Origin: an uncultured Paraprevotella sp.
GTDB taxonomy: Bacteria > Bacteroidota > Bacteroidia > Bacteroidales > Bacteroidaceae
Reading direction: 5' to 3'
Length of the DNA: 39,287 nucleotides
Assembly (NCBI GenBank): GCA_947177395.1
Contig: CAMWUI010000027.1
Location: 1 to 39,287 of the forward strand
In this document: positions 8,038 to 15,993 of the stretch, piece by piece
Layout: the number at the start of each line of letters is the position of its first letter
Position numbering within the stretch: the first letter of the stretch is position 1
Notes under the pieces: model-generated
Told to the model about the DNA's origin: nothing
Seen by the model: the letters and a program-made list of their open reading frames with translations, nothing else
The model's database searches: none
Made by a program: the position numbers and the translations under genes

Positions 8038-9525
8038 ATGGAACGGCTTATTTCATTATATAAAGAAACTTTCGGTCACGCCCCTCTTCAAACGGAACTT
8101 CTGCCGGGAGCCGGCAGCAACCGGTGTTACTACCGCCTGTACGGAGAGGCGGAACCAGAAACCGTTATCGGTGTCATCGGGACTTCACCGGACGAGAATA
8201 AAACTTTCATCTATTTGTCTGAACATTTTTCCCGTTTGCAGTTGGCCGTCCCGCAGGTGTTGGCTTCGTCAACAGACAGCTTGTGCTATCTCCAGACCGA
8301 TTTGGGCTGCCGGTCTCTTTTCGATGCCGTAAGCCAGGGACGTAAATCAGGCGGGCATTATTCGGAGAACGAGAAAACCCTGTTGGGCCGTACTATTGCT
8401 GCACTACCAGAGATACAGATATGCGGTGCCCGCGGACTTGATTTTTCCCGTTGCTATCCTCAGCCGGAGATGGATGAGACAAGTGTTTTATTTGATCTCA
8501 ACTACTTTAAATATTGTTTTCTGAAAGCTACGGAAGTGGATTTTCATGAACTGAAGCTGGAAGCATCTTTCCGGAATATGGCTCGCGAACTGACAGCCGA
8601 ACGACAAGAGGCGTTTCTTTACCGCGACTTCCAGGCACGCAATGTCATGCTTGATGCCAAGGACAATCCTTTTTTCATCGATTTTCAGGGCGGGCGTCGT
8701 GGACCGGTGGAGTATGACGTGGCAAGTTTTCTGTGGCAGGCATCGGCACGTTATCCGTCTGATCTGCGCGAAGAACTTATTACGGTGTATATAGATTCGT
8801 TACGCCGGTACATAGATGTGGATGAACGGAAATTCCGGTCGAGACTCAGGAAGTTCGTCCTCTTTCGCACTCTCCAGGTGCTGGGGACATACGGTTTCCG
8901 TGGCTATTTTGAACGGAAGAAACATTTTCTCGACAGCATTCCTTCGGCCATCCGCAACCTGCGGGAATTGTTGGCGGAGGATGCCTGCTCCGATCTGTAT
9001 CTCCGGCAAGTACTGACACACCTGACGGAATGTCCTCAGTTTACGGAAACTTCACAGAAGAAATCCGGCACTCCCACGGCCTCACGTTATGATGGAAAAG
9101 GACCGTTGAAAGTGCGTATTTTCAGTTTCTCTTACCGTAAAGGCATCCCGGCAGACGAAAGCGGCAACGGTGGAGGATATGTGTTCGACTGTCGAAGCAC
9201 ACACAACCCCGGACGTTACGAACCATACAAGAAGCTTACAGGACTGGATGAACCTGTCATTCGTTTTCTGGAGGAAGACGGTGAGATATGTACTTTCTTG
9301 AAAAGTGTCTACCGACTGGCCGAAGCGCACGTGGAACGTTATATCGAGCGCGGTTTCACGGACTTGATGTTCTGTTTCGGATGTACGGGGGGGCAACACC
9401 GCAGTGTCTATTCCGCCCAGCATCTGGCTGAACACCTGCATGCCCGCTATGGTATAGAAGTGACCGTGCACCACCGTGAGCAGGATATTACGCAAACGTT
9501 TCCCGCCGTACCTGATAAAGTATAG
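8038..9525 (+). CDS. AmgK-like sugar kinase fused to RapZ C-terminal domain
   Basis: Residues 1 to about 340 form an aminoglycoside-phosphotransferase-type kinase: catalytic loop LYRDFQARNVML (D197, N202), then FIDFQGGRRGPVEYD with the metal-binding D215. This matches AmgK, the anomeric N-acetylmuramate/N-acetylglucosamine kinase. After a linker (about 335-355), residues 357-481 match the C-terminal half of RapZ: GIPAD, TGLDEPVIRFLE and CTGGQHRSVY (449-458). The P-loop half of RapZ is absent. In enterobacteria the RapZ C-terminal domain binds sRNA and senses glucosamine-6-phosphate; here it may sense an amino sugar. A MurU-like gene follows 25 bases on. The sugar specificity is inferred from that context. 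Confidence 0.8.
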   Translation: MERLISLYKETFGHAPLQTELLPGAGSNRCYYRLYGEAEPETVIGVIGTSPDENKTFIYLSEHFSRLQLAVPQVLASSTDSLCYLQTDLGCRSLFDAVSQGRKSGGHYSENEKTLLGRTIAALPEIQICGARGLDFSRCYPQPEMDETSVLFDLNYFKYCFLKATEVDFHELKLEASFRNMARELTAERQEAFLYRDFQARNVMLDAKDNPFFIDFQGGRRGPVEYDVASFLWQASARYPSDLREELITVYIDSLRRYIDVDERKFRSRLRKFVLFRTLQVLGTYGFRGYFERKKHFLDSIPSAIRNLRELLAEDACSDLYLRQVLTHLTECPQFTETSQKKSGTPTASRYDGKGPLKVRIFSFSYRKGIPADESGNGGGYVFDCRSTHNPGRYEPYKKLTGLDEPVIRFLEEDGEICTFLKSVYRLAEAHVERYIERGFTDLMFCFGCTGGQHRSVYSAQHLAEHLHARYGIEVTVHHREQDITQTFPAVPDKV

Positions 9526-9550
9526 AACCCGATTAATTATATATACCGAC

Positions 9551-10291
9551 ATGAAAGCCATGATTTTTGCTGCGGGGTTGGGTACCCGTCTGAAACCGCT
9601 TACGGACACGATGCCCAAGGCACTTGTACCCGTAAACGGACGTCCGTTGCTTGAGATACAGATACGCAGGCTGATGGAGGCAGGGGTGAGGGATATCGTT
9701 ATCAATATCCACCATTTTGCCGACCAGATACGGGACTTCATCGACCGGAATGACGGCTTTGGCGCCAATATCCGGTTCAGCGATGAAACGGAACGGTTGC
9801 TTGAGACGGGCGGAGGTATAAAGAAAGCGGCTCCCCTGTTGCAAGACGGGGATTCCTCTGTTCCATTTCTTGTACATAATGTGGATATATTGAGCGATGT
9901 GGATTTGCGTGCCTTTTGCGAAGCTGGACTGGACAAGGCGGCCGTGTTGCTGGTAAGCCCGCGTTCCACACAGCGCTATTTGCTTTTTGACAATGAAAAC
10001 CGTCTCGTAGGCTGGACAAATGTAAAGACGGGCGAGGTACGCACGCCCTATTCGCAACTGGATGTCAATAACTGCCGGAAGTATGCCTTTGCCGGCATTC
10101 ATCTCTTTTCTCCTTCGCTTTTTCCGGAGTTTGACGCTTGGGGAGAGGCGTTTTCCATCATTGATTTCTATCTCTCCGTGTGTGACCGTATTCCTGTTTA
10201 TGCTTATTGCAAGGAGAATCTCAAGTTGATAGACGTGGGAAAACTTGACACATTGGCTTGTGCCGAGGATTTTCTTCGTTCATGCTCTTAG
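9551..10291 (+). CDS. MurU-like sugar-1-phosphate nucleotidyltransferase
   Basis: The 246-residue protein starts MKAMIFAAGLGTRLKPLTD, the nucleotide-binding signature of sugar-phosphate nucleotidyltransferases, with KALVPVNGRPLLE next and the metal-site Asp in HNVDILSD. With an AmgK-like kinase upstream, the best reading is MurNAc-1-phosphate uridylyltransferase (MurU), making UDP-MurNAc. Such a route bypasses MurA and is known to lower fosfomycin sensitivity in other bacteria. Mannose- or glucose-1-phosphate transferases share the fold and cannot be excluded. I chose the ATG at 9551; an in-frame start at 9476 would add 25 residues inside the upstream gene. Confidence 0.8.
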   Translation: MKAMIFAAGLGTRLKPLTDTMPKALVPVNGRPLLEIQIRRLMEAGVRDIVINIHHFADQIRDFIDRNDGFGANIRFSDETERLLETGGGIKKAAPLLQDGDSSVPFLVHNVDILSDVDLRAFCEAGLDKAAVLLVSPRSTQRYLLFDNENRLVGWTNVKTGEVRTPYSQLDVNNCRKYAFAGIHLFSPSLFPEFDAWGEAFSIIDFYLSVCDRIPVYAYCKENLKLIDVGKLDTLACAEDFLRSCS

Positions 10292-10335
10292 AGCGATGGC
10301 AGGAAGCGTGAACATTGATGGACAACTTATTTTTC

Positions 10336-11073
10336 CTATTCCTCTTTGCGGAGGTATATAAATCGTGCCAATCCGTAGACATAGCGGCGGAATCCCGGCC
10401 GGTAGGCCAACAATTGCCGGAACCATCCCATTCGCAATCCCATAAAGCGTACAACAGCTCCAACCAAAAACATAGCCAGAAGCGTGCCTACTCCGATGAT
10501 GTGCCATTGCCATGCGCCAAAAAATCCATAGCATGCAACAATTCCGCATGCCACGAGTGTCACATCAACCACAATTTTCACTTTAGGAAATTCAATACCC
10601 GACACACGACTCACGGCTACAGGAAATCCTTCGCCGGGCATTGTCACACTGCCGCAGCAAACCTCCATTGCGATGCCAACACCAAGAATCATGCACCCAG
10701 CCAGTTGGGCTGCCACCTTTTGCCACAGAGTTGCAGGCACAAGCCAGGTCGTAAGTGACATACTCGCGTCAATGAGGGTACCGAAGACGAATCCTATGAC
10801 AAGCTGAAACAGTTGTACGAACTCAAAACGGCGGCGCAATACCAGTATTTGCCCGAAAACAAGCAGGAAATTCATTATGTAGGTGTATTGTCCGATGGTC
10901 AGTGCCGTTGTTTTACCATACGAACCGGCGGTTTCGAACACATAGGGCAACACACTGATTACACTTGACCCCAATTGGGAACGCACGCATACGGCTACCC
11001 CTAATGTCATCACGAACAATGAAAAAAGCAATAATAAATGCTGCCAGCAAAATGAAATGGCTTTTTCTTTCAT
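10336..11073 (-). CDS. YczE/DUF6198-type integral membrane protein
   Basis: A 245-residue protein with about six hydrophobic helices. It begins MKEKAISFCWQHLLLLFSLF and contains the GVAVCVRSQLGSSVISVLPY segment and a repeated GSVTMPGEGFPVAVS-type loop seen in the YczE/YyaS/YitT group of membrane proteins. Function is unknown; the group is sometimes suggested to be transport-related. It converges on the MurU-like gene, with only 44 bases between the two stops and no clear terminator. The last residues (LRKEE) are charged and cytoplasmic. Confidence 0.7.
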   Translation of the reverse strand: MKEKAISFCWQHLLLLFSLFVMTLGVAVCVRSQLGSSVISVLPYVFETAGSYGKTTALTIGQYTYIMNFLLVFGQILVLRRRFEFVQLFQLVIGFVFGTLIDASMSLTTWLVPATLWQKVAAQLAGCMILGVGIAMEVCCGSVTMPGEGFPVAVSRVSGIEFPKVKIVVDVTLVACGIVACYGFFGAWQWHIIGVGTLLAMFLVGAVVRFMGLRMGWFRQLLAYRPGFRRYVYGLARFIYLRKEE

Positions 11074-11142
11074 ATCTCTGTATCTTTTTACCTAAACTTC
11101 ACATAAATGCCCCTTTGCATGATAAGGGAAATTAATATAATG

Positions 11143-11150
11143 CAAAGATA
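11143..11150 (-). promoter_or_regulatory. -7 promoter box of the YczE-like gene
   Basis: The minus strand reads TATCTTTGC, matching TAnnTTTG, and would give a leader of about 65 bases. Confidence 0.55.
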
Positions 11151-11470
11151 CAAAAAAATAAGCATACACATGTCGATTGATTTTATCATGCACAATGATA
11201 CATTGTCTGTTTCTTGAAATGAGCGAGAAAAGATGACTTTTCACCTTTTTTACGTCTTTTGTTATATACCATATTTTAATATCTGCAAACCTTGTAATAA
11301 ATTGGCGTTTACCAAAACCTCAGACAAGGTTCATTCCGCAGAAGCCAGATTTTATGTGAATCCGGCTCTACGTTTAGGATGGGGGCTCTGATTTCGATGC
11401 GTCCTGTTTGTTTTTATTATATTTTATCTAACGGGAATTGCACATTTTAATAAAGTGCTTTTTGAGATAT
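11151..11470. other. Intergenic stretch with two stacked hairpins
   Basis: No gene is supported here. AACCTTGT (11288-11295) pairs perfectly with ACAAGGTT (11324-11331), enclosing a smaller TTGG/CCAA stem. AGCCAGATT (11343-11351) pairs with AATCCGGCT (11359-11367) with one mismatch. No TAnnTTTG box was found on either strand next to them, so a structured RNA is only a possibility. Confidence 0.3.
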
Positions 11471-11585
11471 TAACGAAGCACTGTTTCAGGGGTTAAAACA
11501 GTGCTTCGTTAGTAGCTCAATCAGTGCTTCATTACACCCTCAATCAGTGCTTCGTTGAGGTGTAATAAAGCACTGATTGAAGGTC
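11471..11585. repeat. Array 1: five 23-bp units with an invertible core
   Basis: Five consecutive units of exactly 23 bases start at 11471, 11494, 11517, 11540 and 11563. Units 2-4 carry the core CAGTGCTT at unit positions 6-13; units 1 and 5 carry its reverse complement AAGCACTG at the same positions. Flanks TNA at the start are kept in all units, and TT follows the core at position 16-17 or nearby. Because of the flips, adjacent units form long inverted repeats: a perfect 15-bp stem (arms begin AACGAAGC and end CTTCGTT) and a 22-bp stem with one mismatch. The array lies between the terminator of the DUF4270 gene and the YczE-like promoter. Twenty-three is not a multiple of three, so it is not coding. 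Confidence 0.85.
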
Positions 11586-11628
11586 AAAAAAAGTGGAGCG
11601 AAAAACATCGACAGTCTTCGACGCTTTT

Positions 11629-11649
11629 CGACAGGTTGCACTCCTGTCG
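11629..11649. repeat. Small perfect hairpin near array 1
   Basis: CGACAGG (11629-11635) pairs with CCTGTCG (11643-11649) around a 7-base loop. It lies in a stretch with repeated TCGAC words. Role unknown. Confidence 0.4.
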
Positions 11650-11732
11650 TGTTGTATCTTACAAAACTCTCAGATGCCTCAAGGCTATTTCCACTTAAAA
11701 ATATTTGCGGTGAAGTTTGTTTTCCTTTATAC

Positions 11733-11775
11733 AAAAAGCCATCTCTTGACCCGCGTTGAGTTTGAGATGGCTTTT
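11733..11775 (-). terminator. Terminator of the glycogen synthase-DUF4270 operon
   Basis: AAAAGCCATCTC (11734-11745) and GAGATGGCTTTT (11764-11775) form a perfect 12-bp stem with an 18-base loop, 16 bases past the DUF4270 stop. On the minus strand the stem ends in a T-run; it could work in both directions. Confidence 0.8.
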
Positions 11776-11790
11776 ATATAGTCGTGAAAG

Positions 11791-13236
11791 TTATTTGTTG
11801 AACTTGCTGTAAATAACCTGCAATGGAATGGGGACAACCGGTTTCTGGGTTTCCGGATCAGTACCTCCGACCAAACGGACACTGTTCAAACCTAAATTGT
11901 TTGTGACACTGACTTGATTGCCATAACTGTTACTTGTAACATTCACCGGAATCAGAACTACTTTATTCCAGTCCGGGTTTGCATCTTCCCACTGACTTTC
12001 ACTCAAACCGGATGCTTTCGATTCATTACGTCTTTCGTTCATGCAATAGGCTACAAGACGGCTGATATTGGAATATGTATAACCATTATATTGAGCATTA
12101 TAGGTGGTTATATAAGAGGTTTCGTTATCTGCCACTTTTTTATTTTCGAAGAAAGAATACATATCTTTCTTACGTACCATTAACAGGGTGGGGGGAATAC
12201 CTAACGAGAAATCGCTGTTTACCGTATTATTATAACGTGTGAACATTATTTCAGCCTTGTTGATACTGTCGTTTTCATGCCCCTGATAAATGTCATTCAC
12301 AGGCAAGGTAACTTCAGTATAGGCTCCGGCGGGCGTTTTCAGCAATGTAAAGTCGTTTCCGACGGCTTCTGACAACAGACGGTCGATACCGTTGTTCTCA
12401 AAACGGGTGTTCTGTATGACCTCTGGAGTGGCTGCAAATCTGCTTACACCGACCAGATTTTCTTCACTCGAATCCGTTTTATACGAAAAATATATGCTGA
12501 GCGTACTGATGTTCAGATAAAACATCGTGCCGTCTCCGTCGGTCAACCTGAAATAGAAACCGGGACAGACGTGATGAGCAAAACTATAGGAATCCTTGAA
12601 ATAGGCCGGATTCTCATAATATTTGTTCAAGATGAATGTACCGTATTCTTTAGGAAGCATGATACGGATGTTGTTATAGTAAGAGCTACTTGTCAGCGTA
12701 CCGTAGGGCACAGTGTAGTCATACGGGGAAATCATCTTCTGGGCTAAAGAGGTAGTCCGATGCGGATTGACGTATTTCTCCAGTTTGACATCCGTATAAT
12801 ACAGCGTGTCTTCACGAGGAACATTGAGTGTATCCAACTCGTAAACGCTCATTTTCATCGCATTGGTAGGATCACCATAGAAGTTTTCGTAATAAAGCCG
12901 TATTTCCACAGAATCCGCTTCAATCTCCCCCCGTCCATTTTTTACCATCTGTTCATAATCCGGCAATGTATAATTCTCGAAAGTGTGGAACAGAGCCAGG
13001 AATTCTGCTTTGATACGCGTCTGGGTCTCCGGATCCGTTACCTGACCGAAATAACATGTCGTGTTGTCGCCTAACACAGAGTCTGCTTTTATCGTTCGGG
13101 TGGATGCCTGAAATTCAGCAAAGGAAACGGCAATATCGTCGGTTTCCGTATAAATTCCCAAGGATGCCGTGTCTTCGTCACATGCAACCAAAGCAACGCC
13201 TACCGCCCACAGAAGCCAGATTCGCTTAAAACTCAT
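11791..13236 (-). CDS. DUF4270 surface lipoprotein
   Basis: The 481-residue protein begins with a lipoprotein signal, LLWAVGVALVAC, with the lipid-attachment Cys at 19. The residues after it, DED, resemble the acidic lipoprotein export signal that sends lipoproteins to the outer surface in Bacteroidetes, so surface exposure is likely. The first mature stretch (TASLGIYTETDDIAVSFAEF) and the following ADSVLGDNTTCYFGQVTDPETQT match the DUF4270 family, whose role is unknown. It lies 35 bases downstream of the GT5 gene on the same strand and ends at a strong terminator, so the two form an operon. The same neighbours (GT5, panC, panD) are common in Bacteroides as I recall. Confidence 0.85.
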   Translation of the reverse strand: MSFKRIWLLWAVGVALVACDEDTASLGIYTETDDIAVSFAEFQASTRTIKADSVLGDNTTCYFGQVTDPETQTRIKAEFLALFHTFENYTLPDYEQMVKNGRGEIEADSVEIRLYYENFYGDPTNAMKMSVYELDTLNVPREDTLYYTDVKLEKYVNPHRTTSLAQKMISPYDYTVPYGTLTSSSYYNNIRIMLPKEYGTFILNKYYENPAYFKDSYSFAHHVCPGFYFRLTDGDGTMFYLNISTLSIYFSYKTDSSEENLVGVSRFAATPEVIQNTRFENNGIDRLLSEAVGNDFTLLKTPAGAYTEVTLPVNDIYQGHENDSINKAEIMFTRYNNTVNSDFSLGIPPTLLMVRKKDMYSFFENKKVADNETSYITTYNAQYNGYTYSNISRLVAYCMNERRNESKASGLSESQWEDANPDWNKVVLIPVNVTSNSYGNQVSVTNNLGLNSVRLVGGTDPETQKPVVPIPLQVIYSKFNK

Positions 13237-13271
13237 ATTGTATAATAGTGAGAGTTAATAAATAGAATGAA

Positions 13272-14093
13272 TTATTCTTCTTTTCCGATATTCCATATTC
13301 TGTCGTAGAATTCGACATAAGAATCCGTATAGTTTTCTCCCGGATATTCTAATACGGGAATCTGACGTTCATTTGCATATTTGACAACATTGGCATCGGC
13401 ATCGGGAGAAGCCACAATAAGACCGTCCGAATAGTTGACCGCCAGTTTGCTCAGTTCCTCAAAAGTGCATTCCGGACTGAAACCCTCCAAAACACTGCTG
13501 TCTACATCTTTAAATTGCAGACAATTGCCAAAGTTTGTTCCCATCGGCTTCTTCAGTTCCTCCCCGTACAATGAGAATATGACCTTGGTGTCCCTGAACG
13601 AGGGCTCATCCTGATAGGCTTTCTTAATATAAAGAGGAGCCAAGGCGCTTATCCAGCCATGGCAATGGATGATATCCGGCACCCAACGCAACTTTTTCAC
13701 AGTCTCCAGCACCCCGCGTGCATAAAAAATAGCCCGCTCGCTGTTGTCCTCATATTCCTGTCCTTTTTCGTCGTTAGCCATCATCCTTTTCATGAAATAG
13801 TCATCGTTGTCAATAAAATAGACTTGCAGACGAGCTGCCTGAATGGATGCGACCTTTATAATAAGCGGATGATCCGTGTCATCAATAATCAGGTTCATCC
13901 CAGACAGACGTATCACTTCATGCAATTGGTTGCGGCGTTCGTTGATATTACCCCATTTGGGCATAAAAGTACGAATTTCACGACCTTTTTCCTGTATGGC
14001 CTGGGGTAGGTAACGCCCGATTTGTGATAAATGCGACTCCGGCACATACGGCACCATTTCCTGGTTTATGAATAAAATTTTCTTTGCCTCCAT
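13272..14093 (-). CDS. Glycogen/starch synthase-like GT5 protein, N-terminal domain only
   Basis: The 273-residue protein matches the N-terminal Rossmann domain of GT5 glycogen synthases: ILFINQEMVPYVPES at the start, then IIHCHGWISALAPLYIK, VIFSLYGEEL and the end of the catalytic cleft. Full enzymes have about 475 or more residues with a second GT1 domain binding ADP-glucose. That half is missing, with a normal stop and the next gene 35 bases on, so this looks like a stable short family and not a truncation. Glycosyl transfer on its own is doubtful. I chose ATG at 14093 because the promoter box at 14118-14125 leaves almost no leader for the upstream ATG at 14108. Confidence 0.75.
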   Translation of the reverse strand: MEAKKILFINQEMVPYVPESHLSQIGRYLPQAIQEKGREIRTFMPKWGNINERRNQLHEVIRLSGMNLIIDDTDHPLIIKVASIQAARLQVYFIDNDDYFMKRMMANDEKGQEYEDNSERAIFYARGVLETVKKLRWVPDIIHCHGWISALAPLYIKKAYQDEPSFRDTKVIFSLYGEELKKPMGTNFGNCLQFKDVDSSVLEGFSPECTFEELSKLAVNYSDGLIVASPDADANVVKYANERQIPVLEYPGENYTDSYVEFYDRIWNIGKEE

Positions 14094-14117
14094 TACGATG
14101 AATTTCATTTCATTTTG

Positions 14118-14125
14118 CAAAGATA
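14118..14125 (-). promoter_or_regulatory. -7 promoter box of the GT5-DUF4270 operon
   Basis: The minus strand reads TATCTTTGC. The predicted start site near 14110 supports the ATG at 14093 as the true start. Confidence 0.6.
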
Positions 14126-14239
14126 ACAAAAAAAACGGATAAAATTATGGATTATACCAAGTTCTTTCCTTTCCTTGCGTGCTTTTATGTTTATTTGATA
14201 TTTAACGGCGCAAAATTTCATTTTCTAATATTTTATGTG

Positions 14240-14247
14240 TTATTTTG
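14240..14247 (+). promoter_or_regulatory. Weak -7-like box upstream of panC
   Basis: TTATTTTG followed by C is one base from TAnnTTTG and lies 48 bases before the panC start. No better box is present in the divergent gap 14126-14295. Confidence 0.3.
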
Positions 14248-14295
14248 CAGCGCTTTTCTGGGTTTTGTTTGAATGAACAATAACAAATAAGGGAA

Positions 14296-15147
14296 ATGGA
14301 AGTATTATATACGAAGAAAGCTCTTCAGCTTGTTTTGCAGGATGCACGCAGTAAAGGAAAAAAGATAGGTCTTGTGCCTACGATGGGAGCGTTGCATGAG
14401 GGACACGCCTCGCTTGTACGCCGATGTGTCGGAGAAAACGATGTCACGGTCGTGAGTGTTTTTCTGAATCCCACTCAATTCAATGATAAAAGAGATCTGG
14501 AGAAATATCCGCGCACTTTGGAAGCTGATTGTGCTTTATTGGAAGCATGCGGAGCTACATATGTTTTTGCTCCTTCTGTCGAGGAGATGTATCCTGAACC
14601 GGACACGCGTGTATTTAGTTATCCCTCCGTAGACGATGTCATGGAAGGTGCTTTTCGTCCGGGCCACTTTAACGGTGTATGTCAGATTGTCAGCAAATTG
14701 TTTTATGCTGTCGAACCGGACCGGGCTTATTTCGGCGAAAAGGATTTTCAGCAAATAGCCGTCATACGGGCGATGGTGAAAGATTTGGGTATACGGGTGG
14801 AAATAGTGTCTTGTCCGGTGATACGCGAAGAGAGCGGACTGGCCATGAGTAGCCGTAACACCTTGCTTACGACGGAAGAAAAAAACACGGCGGCGGAAAT
14901 TTCCCATACTTTGTTCCAGAGCCGTGACTTTGCCGCCTCGCATACACTGGAAGAGACACGTGAGTTTGTGACGGAACAGATAAACAGGACTTCCGGACTT
15001 GAGGTGCAGTATTTTTCCATTGTTGACGGTGATACGCTCCAGGAAATTACTGAGTGGAAGGATGCTTCGTTTATTGTCGGTTGCATTACGGTATTTTGCG
15101 GTGCAACACCGATTCGTCTTATTGACCATATTAAATACAAAGGCTAA
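14296..15147 (+). CDS. panC: Pantothenate synthetase (pantoate-beta-alanine ligase)
   Basis: PanC joins pantoate and beta-alanine using ATP, through a pantoyl-adenylate, to make pantothenate for coenzyme A. At 283 residues it has normal length. The class motifs are present: [15 protein letters not shown] (the HIGH-like ATP site), [18 protein letters not shown], and [12 protein letters not shown] (KMSKS-like). panD, which supplies beta-alanine, follows 21 bases downstream, so substrate supply and use are coupled. It is divergent from the GT5 gene. Confidence 0.97.
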   Translation: MEVLYTKKALQLVLQDARSKGKKIGLVPTMGALHEGHASLVRRCVGENDVTVVSVFLNPTQFNDKRDLEKYPRTLEADCALLEACGATYVFAPSVEEMYPEPDTRVFSYPSVDDVMEGAFRPGHFNGVCQIVSKLFYAVEPDRAYFGEKDFQQIAVIRAMVKDLGIRVEIVSCPVIREESGLAMSSRNTLLTTEEKNTAAEISHTLFQSRDFAASHTLEETREFVTEQINRTSGLEVQYFSIVDGDTLQEITEWKDASFIVGCITVFCGATPIRLIDHIKYKG

Positions 15148-15168
15148 ATAATTAAAAGCAACTTGTTT

Positions 15169-15519
15169 ATGATGATTCAGGTATTGAAGTCCAAATTGCA
15201 TTGTGTCCGTGTTACGGAAGCCAATCTGAACTATATGGGCAGTATTACCATTGATGAAGATTTATTGGATGCCGCCAATATGATTGCCGGGGAAAAGGTT
15301 CAGATTGTAGATAATAACAACGGTGAACGTTTTGAGACATATATAATAAAAGGTGAACGCGGATCGGGGTGTATCTGTCTGAACGGAGCGGCAGCCCGAA
15401 AAGTACAGGTCGGAGATATTTGTATTATTATTTCATATGCCTTGGTGGATTTTGAAGAAGCCAAGACATTCAAACCAACAATCGTATTTCCGGATTCCAA
15501 CACGAATAAACTGGTATAG
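15169..15519 (+). CDS. panD: Aspartate 1-decarboxylase (pyruvoyl-dependent)
   Basis: PanD converts aspartate to beta-alanine. The 116-residue proenzyme cleaves itself between Gly24 and Ser25 (in NYMGSITID), and Ser25 becomes the pyruvoyl group. Other family motifs are LHCVRVTEA, the conserved loop [16 protein letters not shown], and [11 protein letters not shown]. With ATG at 15169 the cleavage site falls at exactly the family position; a TTG at 15163 would add two residues, and the next ATG at 15172 would remove one. It sits 21 bases after panC in one operon. A hairpin shared with the convergent gene (15552-15588) follows. Confidence 0.96.
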   Translation: MMIQVLKSKLHCVRVTEANLNYMGSITIDEDLLDAANMIAGEKVQIVDNNNGERFETYIIKGERGSGCICLNGAAARKVQVGDICIIISYALVDFEEAKTFKPTIVFPDSNTNKLV

Positions 15520-15551
15520 AAGACACCGGTTACTCTATATTTTATTACGAC

Positions 15552-15588
15552 ACGGACGGATATTTTCCTTAGGAGAATATCCGTCCGT
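15552..15588. terminator. Shared hairpin between panD and a convergent gene
   Basis: ACGGACGGATATT (15552-15564) and AATATCCGTCCGT (15576-15588) form a perfect 13-bp stem. The right arm is inside the coding end of the minus-strand membrane protein, and its stop codon (15569-15571) lies in the loop. No strong T-run follows, so bidirectional termination is inferred. Confidence 0.6.
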
Positions 15589-15976
15589 CGTATATTCTCT
15601 CAAAGACCGACTGTATGAAATAACATCCAGCCATCTGAATTGCGAAAAGACTCCCGTAAGCCGGAGAATGCAAAAGGACAACACAATATGTCAGCAGACA
15701 GAGCAATACTCTGAAGATTGGGTACAACGAATATAATCGTTGGAATAATCCTGTTTTATCGGAAGATCTGCGAATATACAATATGAAACGAAAAACTCCC
15801 GTCAAAAAGAACAATCCACACAAGTAATAATATTGCTGTTGCAGCAATCGCAGATGGGAGAAGAACACCAATTGGATAACGGCAAACAACAATACGCTGG
15901 TACTTGTCACAATGACCTGAAACAAGCAATAACGTCTTATTTCCTTTTCAAATGATTGCCTTTTCCGATTGCCCAT
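15569..15976 (-). CDS. Small membrane protein of unknown function
   Basis: From ATG at 15976 the protein has 135 residues: a basic start (MGNRKRQSFEKEIRR), then about four hydrophobic segments (roughly 17-40, 50-70, 82-100 and 103-122). No family is recognised. It begins 17 bases after the nhaD stop on the same strand, so it is probably co-transcribed. An in-frame extension to 16162 exists but lies inside nhaD and reads as shadow sequence. Its last codons overlap a terminator-like hairpin. Confidence 0.6.
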   Translation of the reverse strand: MGNRKRQSFEKEIRRYCLFQVIVTSTSVLLFAVIQLVFFSHLRLLQQQYYYLCGLFFLTGVFRFILYIRRSSDKTGLFQRLYSLYPIFRVLLCLLTYCVVLLHSPAYGSLFAIQMAGCYFIQSVFERIYDGRIFS

Positions 15977-15993
15977 GACATCACCTCCGACAT

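Noticed and set aside
9476-9550. Longer start for the MurU-like gene
   Set aside because: It overlaps the end of the kinase-RapZ gene, and the nucleotidyltransferase signature begins right after ATG 9551.
11471-11585. CRISPR array
   Set aside because: The units are contiguous with no variable spacers between constant repeats, and no cas gene is present.
11629-11649. Attachment site of a mobile element
   Set aside because: The small inverted repeat has no integrase, direct repeat or foreign cargo beside it.
11540-11781. Three overlapping ORFs of 60-64 codons near array 1
   Set aside because: They run through the repeat array and the terminator hairpin, lack promoter boxes, and have no recognisable composition.
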